From Phycisphaeraceae bacterium (GTDB lineage Bacteria; Planctomycetota; Phycisphaerae; Phycisphaerales; UBA1924): a stretch of 64,000 nucleotides of DNA. Below, piece after piece: positions 54,126 to 62,883 of the stretch. The DNA lies in assembly GCA_019636795.1 (NCBI GenBank), contig JAHBWW010000001.1, positions 434,001 through 498,000 on the forward strand, written 5' to 3'. The first letter of the stretch is position 1. Every line of letters begins with the position of its first letter. The notes beneath the pieces are model-generated. The model saw only the letters and a program-made list of their open reading frames with translations, was not told the DNA's origin and did not search any database. Made by a program: the position numbers and the translations under genes.

Positions 54126-55178
54126 ATGCTCACCGTCGGCGTCATCGGCTGCGGCTCGATCAGCAGCGTCTATCTCAAGAACCTCGCGGCATCGAAGTCC
54201 GTCCGCGTCGCAGCCGTCGCCGATCTCGATGACGCCAAAGCACGCGCCGCCGCCGCGCTCGCGCCCGGGGCGAAAGTCATGTCCACCGACGCCCTGCTCG
54301 CAGCTCCCGAGATCAACCTCGTGCTCAACCTCACCACGCCGCACGCTCACGCCTCGATCGCCCGCGCCGCGATCGCTGCCGGCAAGCACGTCTACAACGA
54401 AAAGCCGCTGACGATCAACCTCGACGATGCCCGCAACCTGCTCGAGGCTGCCCGCGCGCGCAGCGTGCTCGTCGGCTGCGCGCCCGACACTGTTCTGGGC
54501 GCCGGCATCCAGACCTGCAAGCAACTCATCGACGCCGGAACCATCGGCAAGCCCCTCGGCGGCGTGGCGTTCATGCTCTGCCCGGGGCACGAATCATGGC
54601 ACCCAGACCCCGCTTTCTATTACGCGCCAGGCGGCGGACCCGTGCTCGACATGGGGCCATACTACATCACCGCCCTCGTCACGCTCCTCGGCCCCGCACG
54701 CCGCGTGAGCAGCCTCGCGCGAATGACCCACACAACACGCACCATCACCAGCAGGCCAAAGCAAGGCCAGACCATCGCCGTCGAGGTGCCCACTCACGCA
54801 ACGGGCCTGATCGAGTTCGCCTCGGGCGCGATCGTCTCAGTCGTTTTCTCCTTCGATGTTCAGGCCACAACACTCCCCCCGATCGAACTCTGGGGCACCG
54901 GCGGGTCGATCCGCGTGCCCGACCCCAACGGCTTTGGCGGGCCTGTGAGTGCCTTCGCATCGTCCGCAGCCTGCGGCTCGCGCGAGTGGACCGACATCCC
55001 GCTCATCGCAGGTCGCGCGGATAACGCACGAGGCATCGGCGTCGAAGACATGGCCGCTGCACTCGCTGGTGAACGCAAGAGCCACCGCGCCAGCGGCTCG
55101 CTCGCGCTCCACGTCCTCGAAATCATGCACGCGCTGAACCGCGACGGTGTCACCGAGATCGATAGCCCCGCGGCGTGA
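54126..55178 (+). CDS. Gfo/Idh/MocA-family oxidoreductase
   Basis: 350 residues. The Rossmann motif is TVGVIGCGSISSVYLKNL, followed by LNLTTPHAHASIARAAIAAG and the catalytic-Lys motif YNEKPLTI. The C-terminal alpha/beta domain has GGGPVLDMGPYYITALVTLL with the conserved Asp-Met-Gly-Pro-Tyr, and DIPL...NARGIGVEDMA near the end. The family acts on sugars, polyols or their derivatives with NAD(P). The substrate cannot be assigned. A GGAG site precedes the ATG. It is divergent from the zinc-ribbon operon. Confidence 0.9.
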   Translation: MLTVGVIGCGSISSVYLKNLAASKSVRVAAVADLDDAKARAAAALAPGAKVMSTDALLAAPEINLVLNLTTPHAHASIARAAIAAGKHVYNEKPLTINLDDARNLLEAARARSVLVGCAPDTVLGAGIQTCKQLIDAGTIGKPLGGVAFMLCPGHESWHPDPAFYYAPGGGPVLDMGPYYITALVTLLGPARRVSSLARMTHTTRTITSRPKQGQTIAVEVPTHATGLIEFASGAIVSVVFSFDVQATTLPPIELWGTGGSIRVPDPNGFGGPVSAFASSAACGSREWTDIPLIAGRADNARGIGVEDMAAALAGERKSHRASGSLALHVLEIMHALNRDGVTEIDSPAA

Positions 55179-55217
55179 TCGAAGTCTCGGCGCTCGGGAT
55201 GAACGACGCATCGGCAA

Positions 55218-55249
55218 GGCGTGCACTCGCAGTCATGCGAGAGCACGCC
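55218..55249. other. Strong hairpin between convergent genes
   Basis: GGCGTGC (55218-55224) with GCACGCC (55243-55249) and an inner CTCGCA (55226-55231) with TGCGAG (55236-55241), separated by one A-A pair and closed by a GTCA loop. No T-run follows. It may act as a terminator aid or a small structured RNA; nothing else was seen in the 269-nt gap (55179-55447). Confidence 0.55.
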
Positions 55250-55447
55250 CGGGAAATCTGCGCTCAGCTGACCGATCGATCAGCCCGAGCGCGTGAGGAG
55301 GGGGCCTGCGGTGTTGTCGCGACGCTGTTGTGCAGCCGGTAGGTGGGTCGTGTGGAGGCTGCGGGTCGCATGCCCTGTCGTACCGGGACGGGGCAAGGTG
55401 GGTTGCACGATCCGATACGCGAAATCAGCCCCGCGGTTGCAGAGGCT

Positions 55448-56845
55448 TCACGGGTGCTGGTCGAACCGGAAATCCGCGATCAGCATGAGGTGGTCGCTGG
55501 CACGCGAGTCGGCGGCCTCGAGCCCCAGCGCGGCCAGGCGCTCGGCAGTGAGCAGCGCCGTATCGAAGACCTCGCTGAAAGTCGGTGTGAGCGCCACAGC
55601 GTCATAGACGATCAGGTCGAGCCGGCCCGGAGGAAAGCCGAGGCCGCTCAGCGCACGCCATGTCGAACTGTCCGCCCCGGCGCTGAGCATCGGAAGTTCT
55701 GCCATGCGTGACAACTGAGGCTCGGTGAGCATGTCGAGCGGGGTGCGCGAGCCGACAAGATTCCAGTCGCCGCCGATGATGACCGGGGCGTCACGCAGAT
55801 CGACGGCAGTATTGTGCTGTCCGCTGCGGACTTCGGTGACCAGTTGCTCCATGCGCTGAGTCTGGCTGATGCGCTGAAGGTCTTCGCTGCTGCCGATATA
55901 GCCACAGCACTTCGGATGAATCCCAAGCACAACGATCGGACCACGCGGCGTGATGACCACAGCAGCGGCATACGAAGCGTCGTGGTTCGGGAGTGGGTGA
56001 ACGGGATAGTGCGAAATGATGGCGTTGTCGCCGCGCTTGTGCACGTTCCACGCTTCGCCGCCGGGTCGCGGCCTGTGCGTGTTGAAGAACTCAGCAACCT
56101 GCGTGGCGTTCGAGTTGTACTCTTCCTGGATGAGGATGATGTCGGCGTCGGTTGAGCGCAGGAGGCGGGCGAAGACCGGGATGCGGGCGCTGTCGAGCAG
56201 GCCGGTGGCATAGGTGTTGAGGCTTGCGATGCGAATATGGCGCGCCAGAATCGGGGCCGGGGTGCCAGGCTGGATCGCAGCGGCACTTGCGGGGGATTCG
56301 GGCGTGATTGTGACGCGGGGCGGATTTGCACCCGGGTCAGGCTTTTCCGCAGGGATAGTGAGCGGGGATTCGAGAGTGTCGGATCCTTCAAGCCACACAG
56401 TGACGCCCGCAGGCCCGATGCCGCCTACAGAGGAAAGGTCGAGCCGAAACTCGTAGGTGTCCGAGGCGAAGGTAGGAGCGCTGGCGTACTTGACAGCATC
56501 CCATGTCAGGATCTGAGCCGTGTCGCGGCGGACGAGTTGGCGGCCGCGTGCGCTGAGTTCGAACATTGGACCGCCATCGGGTTGAAAAACGATGCGCAGA
56601 TCAGGGTTGGTCTGCGCGCCTGCGACAAAGTTGAGGGGTGACGTGGTGCGGAGGCGAAGGTAGAGGATGTTGTCGCGTGACATACCTCCGAGTTCGATGA
56701 CATCAAGTTCACCGAGAGCATCGCCGGCGGGGTCTGTGATGCTGGCGTGCTGGCTGGGCCAGTCGTTGTGCTGGCCGTCGATGATGATGGGCTGTGCGAG
56801 TGCGAGACTCTGGAGCGCACACAGAAGCAGGGCGATGAAGCGCAT
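55448..56845 (-). CDS. Secreted endonuclease/exonuclease/phosphatase-family protein with N-terminal CBM9-like domain
   Basis: 465 residues from the ATG at 56845 (GGAGGG upstream). The signal peptide MRFIALLLCALQSLALAQ is followed by IIIDGQHNDWPSQHASITDP, which resembles CBM9-like DUF domains (IDGxxxDW). From about residue 205 an EEP fold follows: IRIASLNTYATGLLD, ILIQEEYNSN with the metal-ligand Glu, HPKCCGYIG, VIIGGDWNLVGSRTPLD with Asp and Asn, and a C-terminal SDHLMLIADF with the His of the DH pair. It is a likely extracellular phosphoesterase or nuclease. Confidence 0.85.
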   Translation of the reverse strand: MRFIALLLCALQSLALAQPIIIDGQHNDWPSQHASITDPAGDALGELDVIELGGMSRDNILYLRLRTTSPLNFVAGAQTNPDLRIVFQPDGGPMFELSARGRQLVRRDTAQILTWDAVKYASAPTFASDTYEFRLDLSSVGGIGPAGVTVWLEGSDTLESPLTIPAEKPDPGANPPRVTITPESPASAAAIQPGTPAPILARHIRIASLNTYATGLLDSARIPVFARLLRSTDADIILIQEEYNSNATQVAEFFNTHRPRPGGEAWNVHKRGDNAIISHYPVHPLPNHDASYAAAVVITPRGPIVVLGIHPKCCGYIGSSEDLQRISQTQRMEQLVTEVRSGQHNTAVDLRDAPVIIGGDWNLVGSRTPLDMLTEPQLSRMAELPMLSAGADSSTWRALSGLGFPPGRLDLIVYDAVALTPTFSEVFDTALLTAERLAALGLEAADSRASDHLMLIADFRFDQHP

Positions 56846-56883
56846 GGCATATCCCTCCGATACAGACAGCGTAGCCTGCAAGC

Positions 56884-56924
56884 AAGAAAAAAGGCCTTGA
56901 GATGGCCAGTGCCACTCAAAGCCC
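56884..56924 (-). terminator. Minus-strand terminator after the STN-domain gene
   Basis: On the minus strand GGGCTTTGAG (56924-56915) pairs with CTCAAGGCCT (56901-56892) around an inner TGGC/GCCA stem, followed by TTTTTT. It lies between the STN-domain gene and the EEP gene. Confidence 0.88.
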
Positions 56925-56959
56925 TTGTGTGTGCGGGGGCAATCTAAACCAATGGCGGT

Positions 56960-57904
56960 TTAGTCGCGTTTGGGCTCGACAACGGGCGCAGGAGCAATGC
57001 TGCCGCGTGCGGGTCGCGCGGGCGTGCGTGTCGGATCGACAATGAGCCGATCGCGGCGTGAGCGTTCGAGTTCGTCGCTGGTGAGCGTCATGGAGCGGTT
57101 GCTCTTGGCACCGACGCGCTGGGTGAGGCGTGCGGGCCACCAGCGATATCCATTGACCCCGCGATGAACGTAGTCGGGCGCGTTGATGATGAGATGGCCC
57201 TGATAGAAGCGGATGCTGGCGCCGTCGCCGCCGTTGTCTTCCCATTGCTCGGTTTCGACGTTTGCGGTGATGATGTCGATGAGGGTTTGAGCCATTTCCT
57301 GACGGGTGGGGCGGTCATCCTGTCCGCGCTGCTGCTGGCCGGTCTGCTGGAAGGGGCTTTGCCCGCCGCCACCGCCTTGACTGCCCTGAAGGACGCTGTT
57401 GAGGTCGAAGGTGGGCGCGTCGGTGAAGTCCATCACTTCGAAGAGCATGTCATTGATGTCGTACAGCTCGACGCGGCGGTTGCGGTTGAGGCGTTCTTTG
57501 GGTCCGACCTCAAACGTGCCGTAGGTTGTGAACTGCCAGGTGTTTGAGCCGGGTTCGCCATAGGCGGAGGCTGACTGCTCGAGGATGCGCTCGATCATGG
57601 TGAGCGCCGAGGCATTGCGTACGCGAAGGTTGACGGTGTGCTCCGGGTCGAGCCCGATAGCGTGGGTGTCGTCCATCCAGAGCACTTCGATGTCGGCACC
57701 AGTGACGTCGCCGATGTAGCGCATAACGTCCTCAAGGCGTTGGCCTGTGAGTTCGACGGTCATGGGGCGAAGGAGTTTGACGATCGTCTCGCGTTCAAAC
57801 TGCCCGGAAATGGACCCCACCTGCGCGTGCGCGACTGACGCGACGGGCAGTACGAGCGAACCTGCGGCCAAGGCAGCGGCGATCGTAAGCAGACGTGAAA
57901 ACAT
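56960..57904 (-). CDS. Secreted STN/secretin-N-like protein
   Basis: 314 residues from the ATG at 57904 (AAAGGAA upstream). The signal peptide MFSRLLTIAAALAAGSLVLP continues to VAHA. An STN-like beta-alpha repeat follows (LRPMTVELTGQRLEDVMRYI, then IGLDPEHTVNLRVRNASALT), then a Gln/Gly-rich linker (SQGGGGGQSPFQQTGQQQRG) and a second secretin-N-like segment (TLIDIITANVETEQW, then ASIRFYQGHLIINAPDYVHR). The amyloid-like secretin barrel is absent, so it cannot form a pore alone. Such STN-only proteins are common and unassigned in planctomycetes. Confidence 0.75.
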   Translation of the reverse strand: MFSRLLTIAAALAAGSLVLPVASVAHAQVGSISGQFERETIVKLLRPMTVELTGQRLEDVMRYIGDVTGADIEVLWMDDTHAIGLDPEHTVNLRVRNASALTMIERILEQSASAYGEPGSNTWQFTTYGTFEVGPKERLNRNRRVELYDINDMLFEVMDFTDAPTFDLNSVLQGSQGGGGGQSPFQQTGQQQRGQDDRPTRQEMAQTLIDIITANVETEQWEDNGGDGASIRFYQGHLIINAPDYVHRGVNGYRWWPARLTQRVGAKSNRSMTLTSDELERSRRDRLIVDPTRTPARPARGSIAPAPVVEPKRD

Positions 57905-58030
57905 GAAAAATTCCTTTCGAACCACAACGGCCGAGAACGGTGTACAACACCATTCAAAACAGTCTATCGGCTTCAAACCAGTTCGCACCACTTCAAACGA
58001 AGGATCCCGTAAAAATCTGATAGTATATTG

Positions 58031-59647
58031 CTAGGGTGTGGCGGCCTGTCTCTGGCAGTCCCGGGAGTATTCCGCGAGATAAGACTGGACATCGAAGAAG
58101 TCGAAGAGGCCGTCGTGATTGCGATCGGCCAGAGGTAGGTGGTCGGAAAAAGCCTGCAGAAAGAGCTGAATATCGATGAAGTCGACGCTGCCGTCGCCAT
58201 TGAGGTCAGCGATGCACACGCGGGTGCCTTGGAACGGTATCGCGCGAGCCAGAAGGAGGGCTTGGTAGGCGTCGATGCGGCCCGAGCCTGAGAAAGGATC
58301 CCAGCCAGAGGGGCCGATGTCCTTGGCACTTGCGGCGATGACTTGCCGGATCGTTTCAGCGGTAAGGTCGGGGCGAAGGGTGCGGACGAGTGCTGCTGTT
58401 GCTGCGACAAAGGGGCTTGCGAACGAGGTACCGCTGCGGTACTCATAGGTATCAGGAAGAGCGGTGGTGTCCCAGGTGGAATAAATGTCTCGGCCCGGAG
58501 CCGCGACGTCCATCTGAGGCCCGCCCGACGTAAACCCGACGATTTCATCGCGGTTGTTGGTGGCACCGACAGCGATGGTTTCTGGAAGGGCGGCCGGGAA
58601 GCCGATCGGGTCAGTTGAAATGTTGCCCGAGGAAGCGCACATGACGACATCGAGGGCTGCAGCATACTGGACGGCTGCTCGGTGGAGGCTGTTGGCGCTT
58701 TCGAAGCCCAGACTGATGTTGATGACCTTCGCACCATTGTCGGCTGCCCAGATCAGGCCATTGGCGAGATACCCCTCGAACGTAAAACCGAAGCGATCGA
58801 CGATTCGGACGGGCATAATGGAGGACTTGTGTGCGAGTCCTGCGACACCGATTCCGTTGTTTGTGCGTGCAGCGATGATGCCGGCGACGTGCGTGCCATG
58901 AGACACCCACGAATCGTCGATAGCTTCTGTATTGCCAGAGGTGAAGTTTCGACCCTGAACAATTTGGCCTGCGAGATCCGGGTGGCTGAAACTGATGCCT
59001 GAATCGAGCACGGCGACGACGACGCCGGGGCGATTGCCGACGACGGACCAGGCTGCGGTGGCGTTGAGGTCGGCATCGACCGTTCCGGCATAGCCTCGAA
59101 TGGACTGGCCAATGTTTTCGAGGGCGTATTGCTGTTCGAAGAGCGGATCATTGGGCAAGGGGAATTGTGAGCCGCCGCTTTGCTCGTCGAGGAGGTGGGC
59201 TGAACCCCGTCGGTCCTTCTCGACAGAGACGAATAGGTCCGAGAACGCGCTGAGTTGGCGGATTCGGAGATCAAGGTCGGTTGTGACAGGGAGATCAAGG
59301 AAATAGAACCGATCAAGGCCTAGAGCACGCGAAACCCCCTCGTTCTGGGGGTGAACGGCGCGATCGAGTTTGGTGACTTGCCATGAGTTCAGGAGTGCAG
59401 AGGCCACCCGGGTGGATTCGGTCGCGCGTTCGCTGGACGTGTCCAGAACAAACTGGTGGCCTTGGTCCTGGATGACATGGGAGTTTGAGGTAAGCTGGAC
59501 GATGAGGCGGCCTGCGCGGTAACCATCTATGGACATTGGAGATGCAGCTTCCGACGCTTGCGGTGGCAGAACGTGAGCACTCGCCACGGAAGCAAGCACG
59601 AACGTCATAAGCAAACCCGTGAAGGCCCGCTTCTTAAAAGACCACAT
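58031..59647 (-). CDS. Secreted S8 subtilase with dockerin-like C-terminus
   Basis: 538 residues. The start ATG at 59647 is preceded by GAGGGAG. The signal peptide ends about FVLASVASA. A propeptide-like region (about residues 40-150) is followed by an intact S8 catalytic domain: VVAVLDSGISFSHPD (Asp), VSHGTHVAGIIAARTNNGIG (His), SSGNISTDP (Asn of the oxyanion hole) and RSGTSFASPFVAA (Ser). The C-terminal about 70 residues have two calcium-loop dockerin-like repeats (DLNGDGSVDFIDIQLFLQ and DRNHDGLFDFFDVQSYL). It is the intact counterpart of the frameshifted subtilase at 45078-46737. Confidence 0.92.
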   Translation of the reverse strand: MWSFKKRAFTGLLMTFVLASVASAHVLPPQASEAASPMSIDGYRAGRLIVQLTSNSHVIQDQGHQFVLDTSSERATESTRVASALLNSWQVTKLDRAVHPQNEGVSRALGLDRFYFLDLPVTTDLDLRIRQLSAFSDLFVSVEKDRRGSAHLLDEQSGGSQFPLPNDPLFEQQYALENIGQSIRGYAGTVDADLNATAAWSVVGNRPGVVVAVLDSGISFSHPDLAGQIVQGRNFTSGNTEAIDDSWVSHGTHVAGIIAARTNNGIGVAGLAHKSSIMPVRIVDRFGFTFEGYLANGLIWAADNGAKVINISLGFESANSLHRAAVQYAAALDVVMCASSGNISTDPIGFPAALPETIAVGATNNRDEIVGFTSGGPQMDVAAPGRDIYSTWDTTALPDTYEYRSGTSFASPFVAATAALVRTLRPDLTAETIRQVIAASAKDIGPSGWDPFSGSGRIDAYQALLLARAIPFQGTRVCIADLNGDGSVDFIDIQLFLQAFSDHLPLADRNHDGLFDFFDVQSYLAEYSRDCQRQAATP

Positions 59648-60025
59648 CCCTGACTCTCCCTCTGATGCTGCGATTGGCAACACCGAGCCGAAAGCAGTGT
59701 ATCAGGGTTTTGTGGCTGTTGACAGGAGAATTTGTGGGGGTTTGAATAAATGAGCATGGCGGCATGAGGTAGTGTTCCTAAGAACAGCGACACCAACGGG
59801 TACCGAAATCGAGAAAAGCCAACCAATTTTCGTAAATGAAGTGAGAAAGGCTTGACATGGGGGCAAATTCCTGCAATTCTGTTCACATTCAAGGGCTTCA
59901 GTTTCCGGAGGCCTTTGAATAGCAGAGAGAGAGTGTAGAGAAGAGAACGAGTCGAGCGAGAGAGTCAGGTAACCAGGTCCTTGGTGTCGCAGCCTCGGGC
60001 CGCAAGAGAGAGAGAGAGACTAGAC
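59648..60025 (+). promoter_or_regulatory. Promoter/leader region of the sorting-signal gene pair
   Basis: 378 nt without a gene. TTGACA at 59852-59857 with AATTCT 17 nt on is a possible promoter; a second TTGACA lies at 59720-59725. The transcript leader would be purine-rich, with several GAGA stretches (59921-59970) and a (AG)7 run (60005-60018) that ends 7 nt before the ATG and may act as the ribosome-binding site. Confidence 0.4.
60005..60018 (+). repeat. (AG)7 dinucleotide repeat just before a start codon
   Basis: Seven AG units end 7 nt before the ATG at 60026, in the position of the Shine-Dalgarno sequence. Slippage would shift the site's spacing. Confidence 0.7.
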
Positions 60026-60745
60026 ATGAGCAAGACCAAGGTTAGTGCGTTTGTAGTTGCGGCGGGAGTTGCAGCGAGCGCAACGCTCGCGGCAGACATC
60101 GAAGCGTTCCGCATTGATGCGAACAACGGCGCGAGCACAGGATCGTTCGTCGTGATGTTCGATCAGGGGGAGTGGGAAGGCAATCGTTGGACCTACACCA
60201 TTGATCAAACCGTGGACATCGGTGGCGTCGGCACGCTGCAGAGCGCGACGATCATCATCGGCAATCTGGGCCGCTCTGGCGGGCAAACAGTTTCGCTGAA
60301 CTTCAACGTCGCGGCTGGCGCGCTGAACACCGTCTTCTCGGTGTCGTCGGGCTTGGCCAATGCTGCGTTCCCGACCGCGATGGGTCGCGCTTCGGCTGCG
60401 GTCTCGGTCACCGATACGACGGGCAACGGCGCGACGCTCAGCCCGGACGGCGCGTCGATCTACTCGGCATACTACAACGGCCTCCAAGGGAGCCTGTTCG
60501 CGGGTCTGCTGGGCGGCCCGGTGGTTGCGGGTGCATTCTCGACGGCGACGGCGTCGGCTGAAAGCCCCAATGGCGGCGGTTACTCGGCAATCTTCGGTGC
60601 GCTCAATGACATCAGCGCCGATTGGACCTTCGCCGTTTCGTCGTTTGACATTGCATCGGGCACGAGCGTGTTCACAGTGATTCCTGCTCCGAGCAGTCTG
60701 GCTCTGCTCGGGCTTGCAGGTCTTGCTGCACGTCGTCGTCGCTGA
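60026..60745 (+). CDS. Exosortase-substrate-like secreted protein (IPAP sorting signal)
   Basis: 239 residues. The signal peptide is MSKTKVSAFVVAAGVAASAT, cleaved about LAA. The mature domain is beta-rich (FRIDANNGASTGSFVVMFDQ onward). The C-terminus GTSVFTVIPAPSSLALLGLA runs on to GLAARRRR: Pro motif, hydrophobic helix and basic tail, a PEP-CTERM-like sorting signal. It shares order and wording with the next gene (see its entry). It is followed by a hairpin at 60764-60791. Confidence 0.85.
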   Translation: MSKTKVSAFVVAAGVAASATLAADIEAFRIDANNGASTGSFVVMFDQGEWEGNRWTYTIDQTVDIGGVGTLQSATIIIGNLGRSGGQTVSLNFNVAAGALNTVFSVSSGLANAAFPTAMGRASAAVSVTDTTGNGATLSPDGASIYSAYYNGLQGSLFAGLLGGPVVAGAFSTATASAESPNGGGYSAIFGALNDISADWTFAVSSFDIASGTSVFTVIPAPSSLALLGLAGLAARRRR

Positions 60746-60763
60746 GGAAAGAAGATCCAGGGT

Positions 60764-60803
60764 CCCGGCTGTCGAAGTTTCGGCAGCCGGGCTTTGAGGT
60801 TTT
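60764..60803 (+). terminator. Hairpin terminator between the two sorting-signal genes
   Basis: Stem CCCGGCTG (60764-60771) with CAGCCGGG (60784-60791), an inner CGAA/TTCG, then a T-containing tail ending TTTT. The tail is imperfect, so termination may be partial. Confidence 0.65.
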
Positions 60804-60952
60804 GAGATGGGTTTTTGAGAGAGTGTCGCTGTTACGCTTTCGGGGGTGATTTTCCGAGAGTGGAAAAAGCGGGCGGGTGCAAGGAAGGCCCGTGAACAGC
60901 GGAAGGAGAGAGTGTGAGTTTGAGCTCCGGCCCGGTGCCGGAGGAGGCATGT

Positions 60953-61699
60953 ATGAAGGGTCATGAGAGCAGGTGGCTGATTGCAGTGGGGGTAGCAAGC
61001 GTTCTGTCAGCAGGCGCGTTGGCTGGGCCGACGACCGCGCTGCGCATCGACGCGAACAGTTCGTTGGGGAGCGGGTATTTCGAAGTGACGCTGGATGATG
61101 GCGTGACGCTTCCGGATGGTTCGTTTTTCTGGTCACTCGGCGCGCCGGTGACGATTACGGACACGAACTCGGGCATGTCGATCGCAACGCTGTCGTTTGG
61201 GTCGATCATGCTGGGCGCTTCGGGCGTTGTGAGCCACAGTTTCGTGGTTCAGGCAGGCAATGCCGCGACGAATTTTGCACTGGGCAGCGGTTTGGTGAAT
61301 CTTGGACCGATCGCGAATCCGTATGGCCGTGCGTCGTCGGGCATCACCCTGACGGACACGAACGGGGACGGCGCGAACCTGACAGGCAATTTTGCTGGCG
61401 GGACCATGTTCGAGGCGTTTTATGACGCGGGTGCGGTTTTTGCGAACCTGCTCACGGGGCCTTTCGGCTTTGCGACGCCATTCGACTCAAAAGCGATGAG
61501 CGACGAGTATCCGGCTGGTGCTGGGAACTTCGCGGCCTTCACGGGTCCTGCGTCGCAGATCGGGATTCATTGGGATTTCCTGCTCAGCGCGAACGACAGC
61601 GCTGGGGGCACGAGCGTGTTTGTTGTGATTCCGACCCCGGCGGCGGCAACGATGCTGCTCGCGGGATTCGGCGTGATGACCTCGCGTCGTCGTCGGTAA
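60953..61699 (+). CDS. Exosortase-substrate-like secreted protein, paralogue of the upstream gene (IPTP sorting signal)
   Basis: 248 residues, ATG at 60953 with GGAGG 6 nt upstream. The signal peptide ends about SAGALAG. The mature part aligns with the upstream protein in order: ALRIDANSSLGSGYFEVTLD against FRIDANNGASTGSFVVMFDQ, YGRASSGITLTDTNGDGANL against MGRASAAVSVTDTTGNGATL, and GTSVFVVIPTPAAA against GTSVFTVIPAPSS. The tail ends in MTSRRRR. The pair is a tandem duplication, probably both processed by the exosortase. Confidence 0.85.
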   Translation: MKGHESRWLIAVGVASVLSAGALAGPTTALRIDANSSLGSGYFEVTLDDGVTLPDGSFFWSLGAPVTITDTNSGMSIATLSFGSIMLGASGVVSHSFVVQAGNAATNFALGSGLVNLGPIANPYGRASSGITLTDTNGDGANLTGNFAGGTMFEAFYDAGAVFANLLTGPFGFATPFDSKAMSDEYPAGAGNFAAFTGPASQIGIHWDFLLSANDSAGGTSVFVVIPTPAAATMLLAGFGVMTSRRRR

Positions 61700-61719
61700 G
61701 TTGAACTGATCCTTGACTG

Positions 61720-61751
61720 GCACCGCTGCGTTCGCGCAGCGGTGCTTTTTT
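61720..61751 (+). terminator. Strong terminator after the sorting-signal pair
   Basis: Perfect 11-bp stem GCACCGCTGCG (61720-61730) with CGCAGCGGTGC (61735-61745), a TTCG tetraloop and TTTTTT. Confidence 0.95.
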
Positions 61752-61782
61752 GTGCGCGGCTGGCGCTACTGAGCGTTGCTAC

Positions 61783-62883
61783 TCAGGTTTCGAAGGCAGT
61801 TGCATCGGGGTCGAAAGCCTGAGTGGCAGATGGACCATCGGCGCGATACCGATAGTGCTGATGCATCCAGGATGCCAAGGCGTGTGGGTTGTGCCAGCGC
61901 TGGGCGAAGCGGCGCGAGCGGGCTGCGAGGTCGTAGCGTTGAGATGCGGGCATGGCCAGGACACGATCGAGAGTGCAGGAAATGGTGCTTTGGTCGGCGG
62001 AAAGAATGGGGAGTTCCTGCTGCATTGCGAGTGGAACGCGGGAGACCAGTGCGGGGTCGATGCGTGAGATGACGACCTTGCCCAGTGCCATGGCCTCGAC
62101 CGAGAGACCGCCGTACCAGCCGAGACGGAGTTGGTCGATGATGATGTCGGCCTGCGCGTACCGGAGCATGGCTTGATCGCGCGGGAGGCGCTCGATGAGA
62201 TCAAACTCGACGCGTGAGCCGAGTGCGGCGATGGCGTCGATGACAGCGGATGTTCCTTTAACGGTGCGATCGGTGGGGGCGTGGGCGATTCGAAGCGGGC
62301 GGTCGTAGGCCTTGGCAAAGACAGGGGTGATGGCGTGTGGGTCGATTGAGGCGTAGGGCATGAAGAGGGAATCGGGGACGAGGTCTGTGAGATCGGGGTT
62401 GAGGCAGAAAACGCGCTCGCTCCAGCGTGCGATGTAGCGTGCGACGCCGGCGCGGCGTGTGCCGTCGTTGATTGAGCATGGACCCGACCCTGTTGCGCAG
62501 ACGGCGCAACGTGCGGGGATGCGAACGTCGCAGCCTTGGCAGGTGGTGAAGATGCGCACGCCCGAGGCTTTGAGGAGCGGGAGGTCGATGCCGAAGCCGC
62601 CCATGAGCGGGAGAAATGGTTGGGCGAAGTTGAGGTGAACGATGTCGTAGTCTCGTGCGGCGCGGAGGAGCATGGAGGTGCGGCCTGCGAGGCGGCGCAG
62701 GCGAGAGCGGGAAGCTAGATCGAGGTCGATATCGACGTCGTAGTTGAATGGGCTGCGTGTGATGACGGCGACATCGGAATGCAGGCCCAAAGCGCGCTCG
62801 GCGCGTGACAGGCCTGTGGGATGTCCTCCGACATCGGTTGGCCAGTGAAGGATGCGGAGAGGTGCGGCGCGTGAATCAGGCAT
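61783..62883 (-). CDS. Glycosyltransferase, GT4-like
   Basis: 366 residues, ATG at 62883 overlapping the upstream epimerase stop by 8 nt. The N-terminal part has an LRILHWPTDVGGHPTGLSRA start and DYDIVHLNFAQPFLPLMGGF; an unusual Cys-rich insert CQGCDVRIPARCAVC (residues about 121-135), which could bind zinc, is followed by the C-terminal GT-B half with RIAHAPTDRTVKGTSAVIDA and LGWYGGLSVEAMALGKVVIS, the donor-binding signature. It probably belongs to the same sugar-polymer cluster as the epimerase and the partial gene upstream. Confidence 0.82.
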   Translation of the reverse strand: MPDSRAAPLRILHWPTDVGGHPTGLSRAERALGLHSDVAVITRSPFNYDVDIDLDLASRSRLRRLAGRTSMLLRAARDYDIVHLNFAQPFLPLMGGFGIDLPLLKASGVRIFTTCQGCDVRIPARCAVCATGSGPCSINDGTRRAGVARYIARWSERVFCLNPDLTDLVPDSLFMPYASIDPHAITPVFAKAYDRPLRIAHAPTDRTVKGTSAVIDAIAALGSRVEFDLIERLPRDQAMLRYAQADIIIDQLRLGWYGGLSVEAMALGKVVISRIDPALVSRVPLAMQQELPILSADQSTISCTLDRVLAMPASQRYDLAARSRRFAQRWHNPHALASWMHQHYRYRADGPSATQAFDPDATAFET

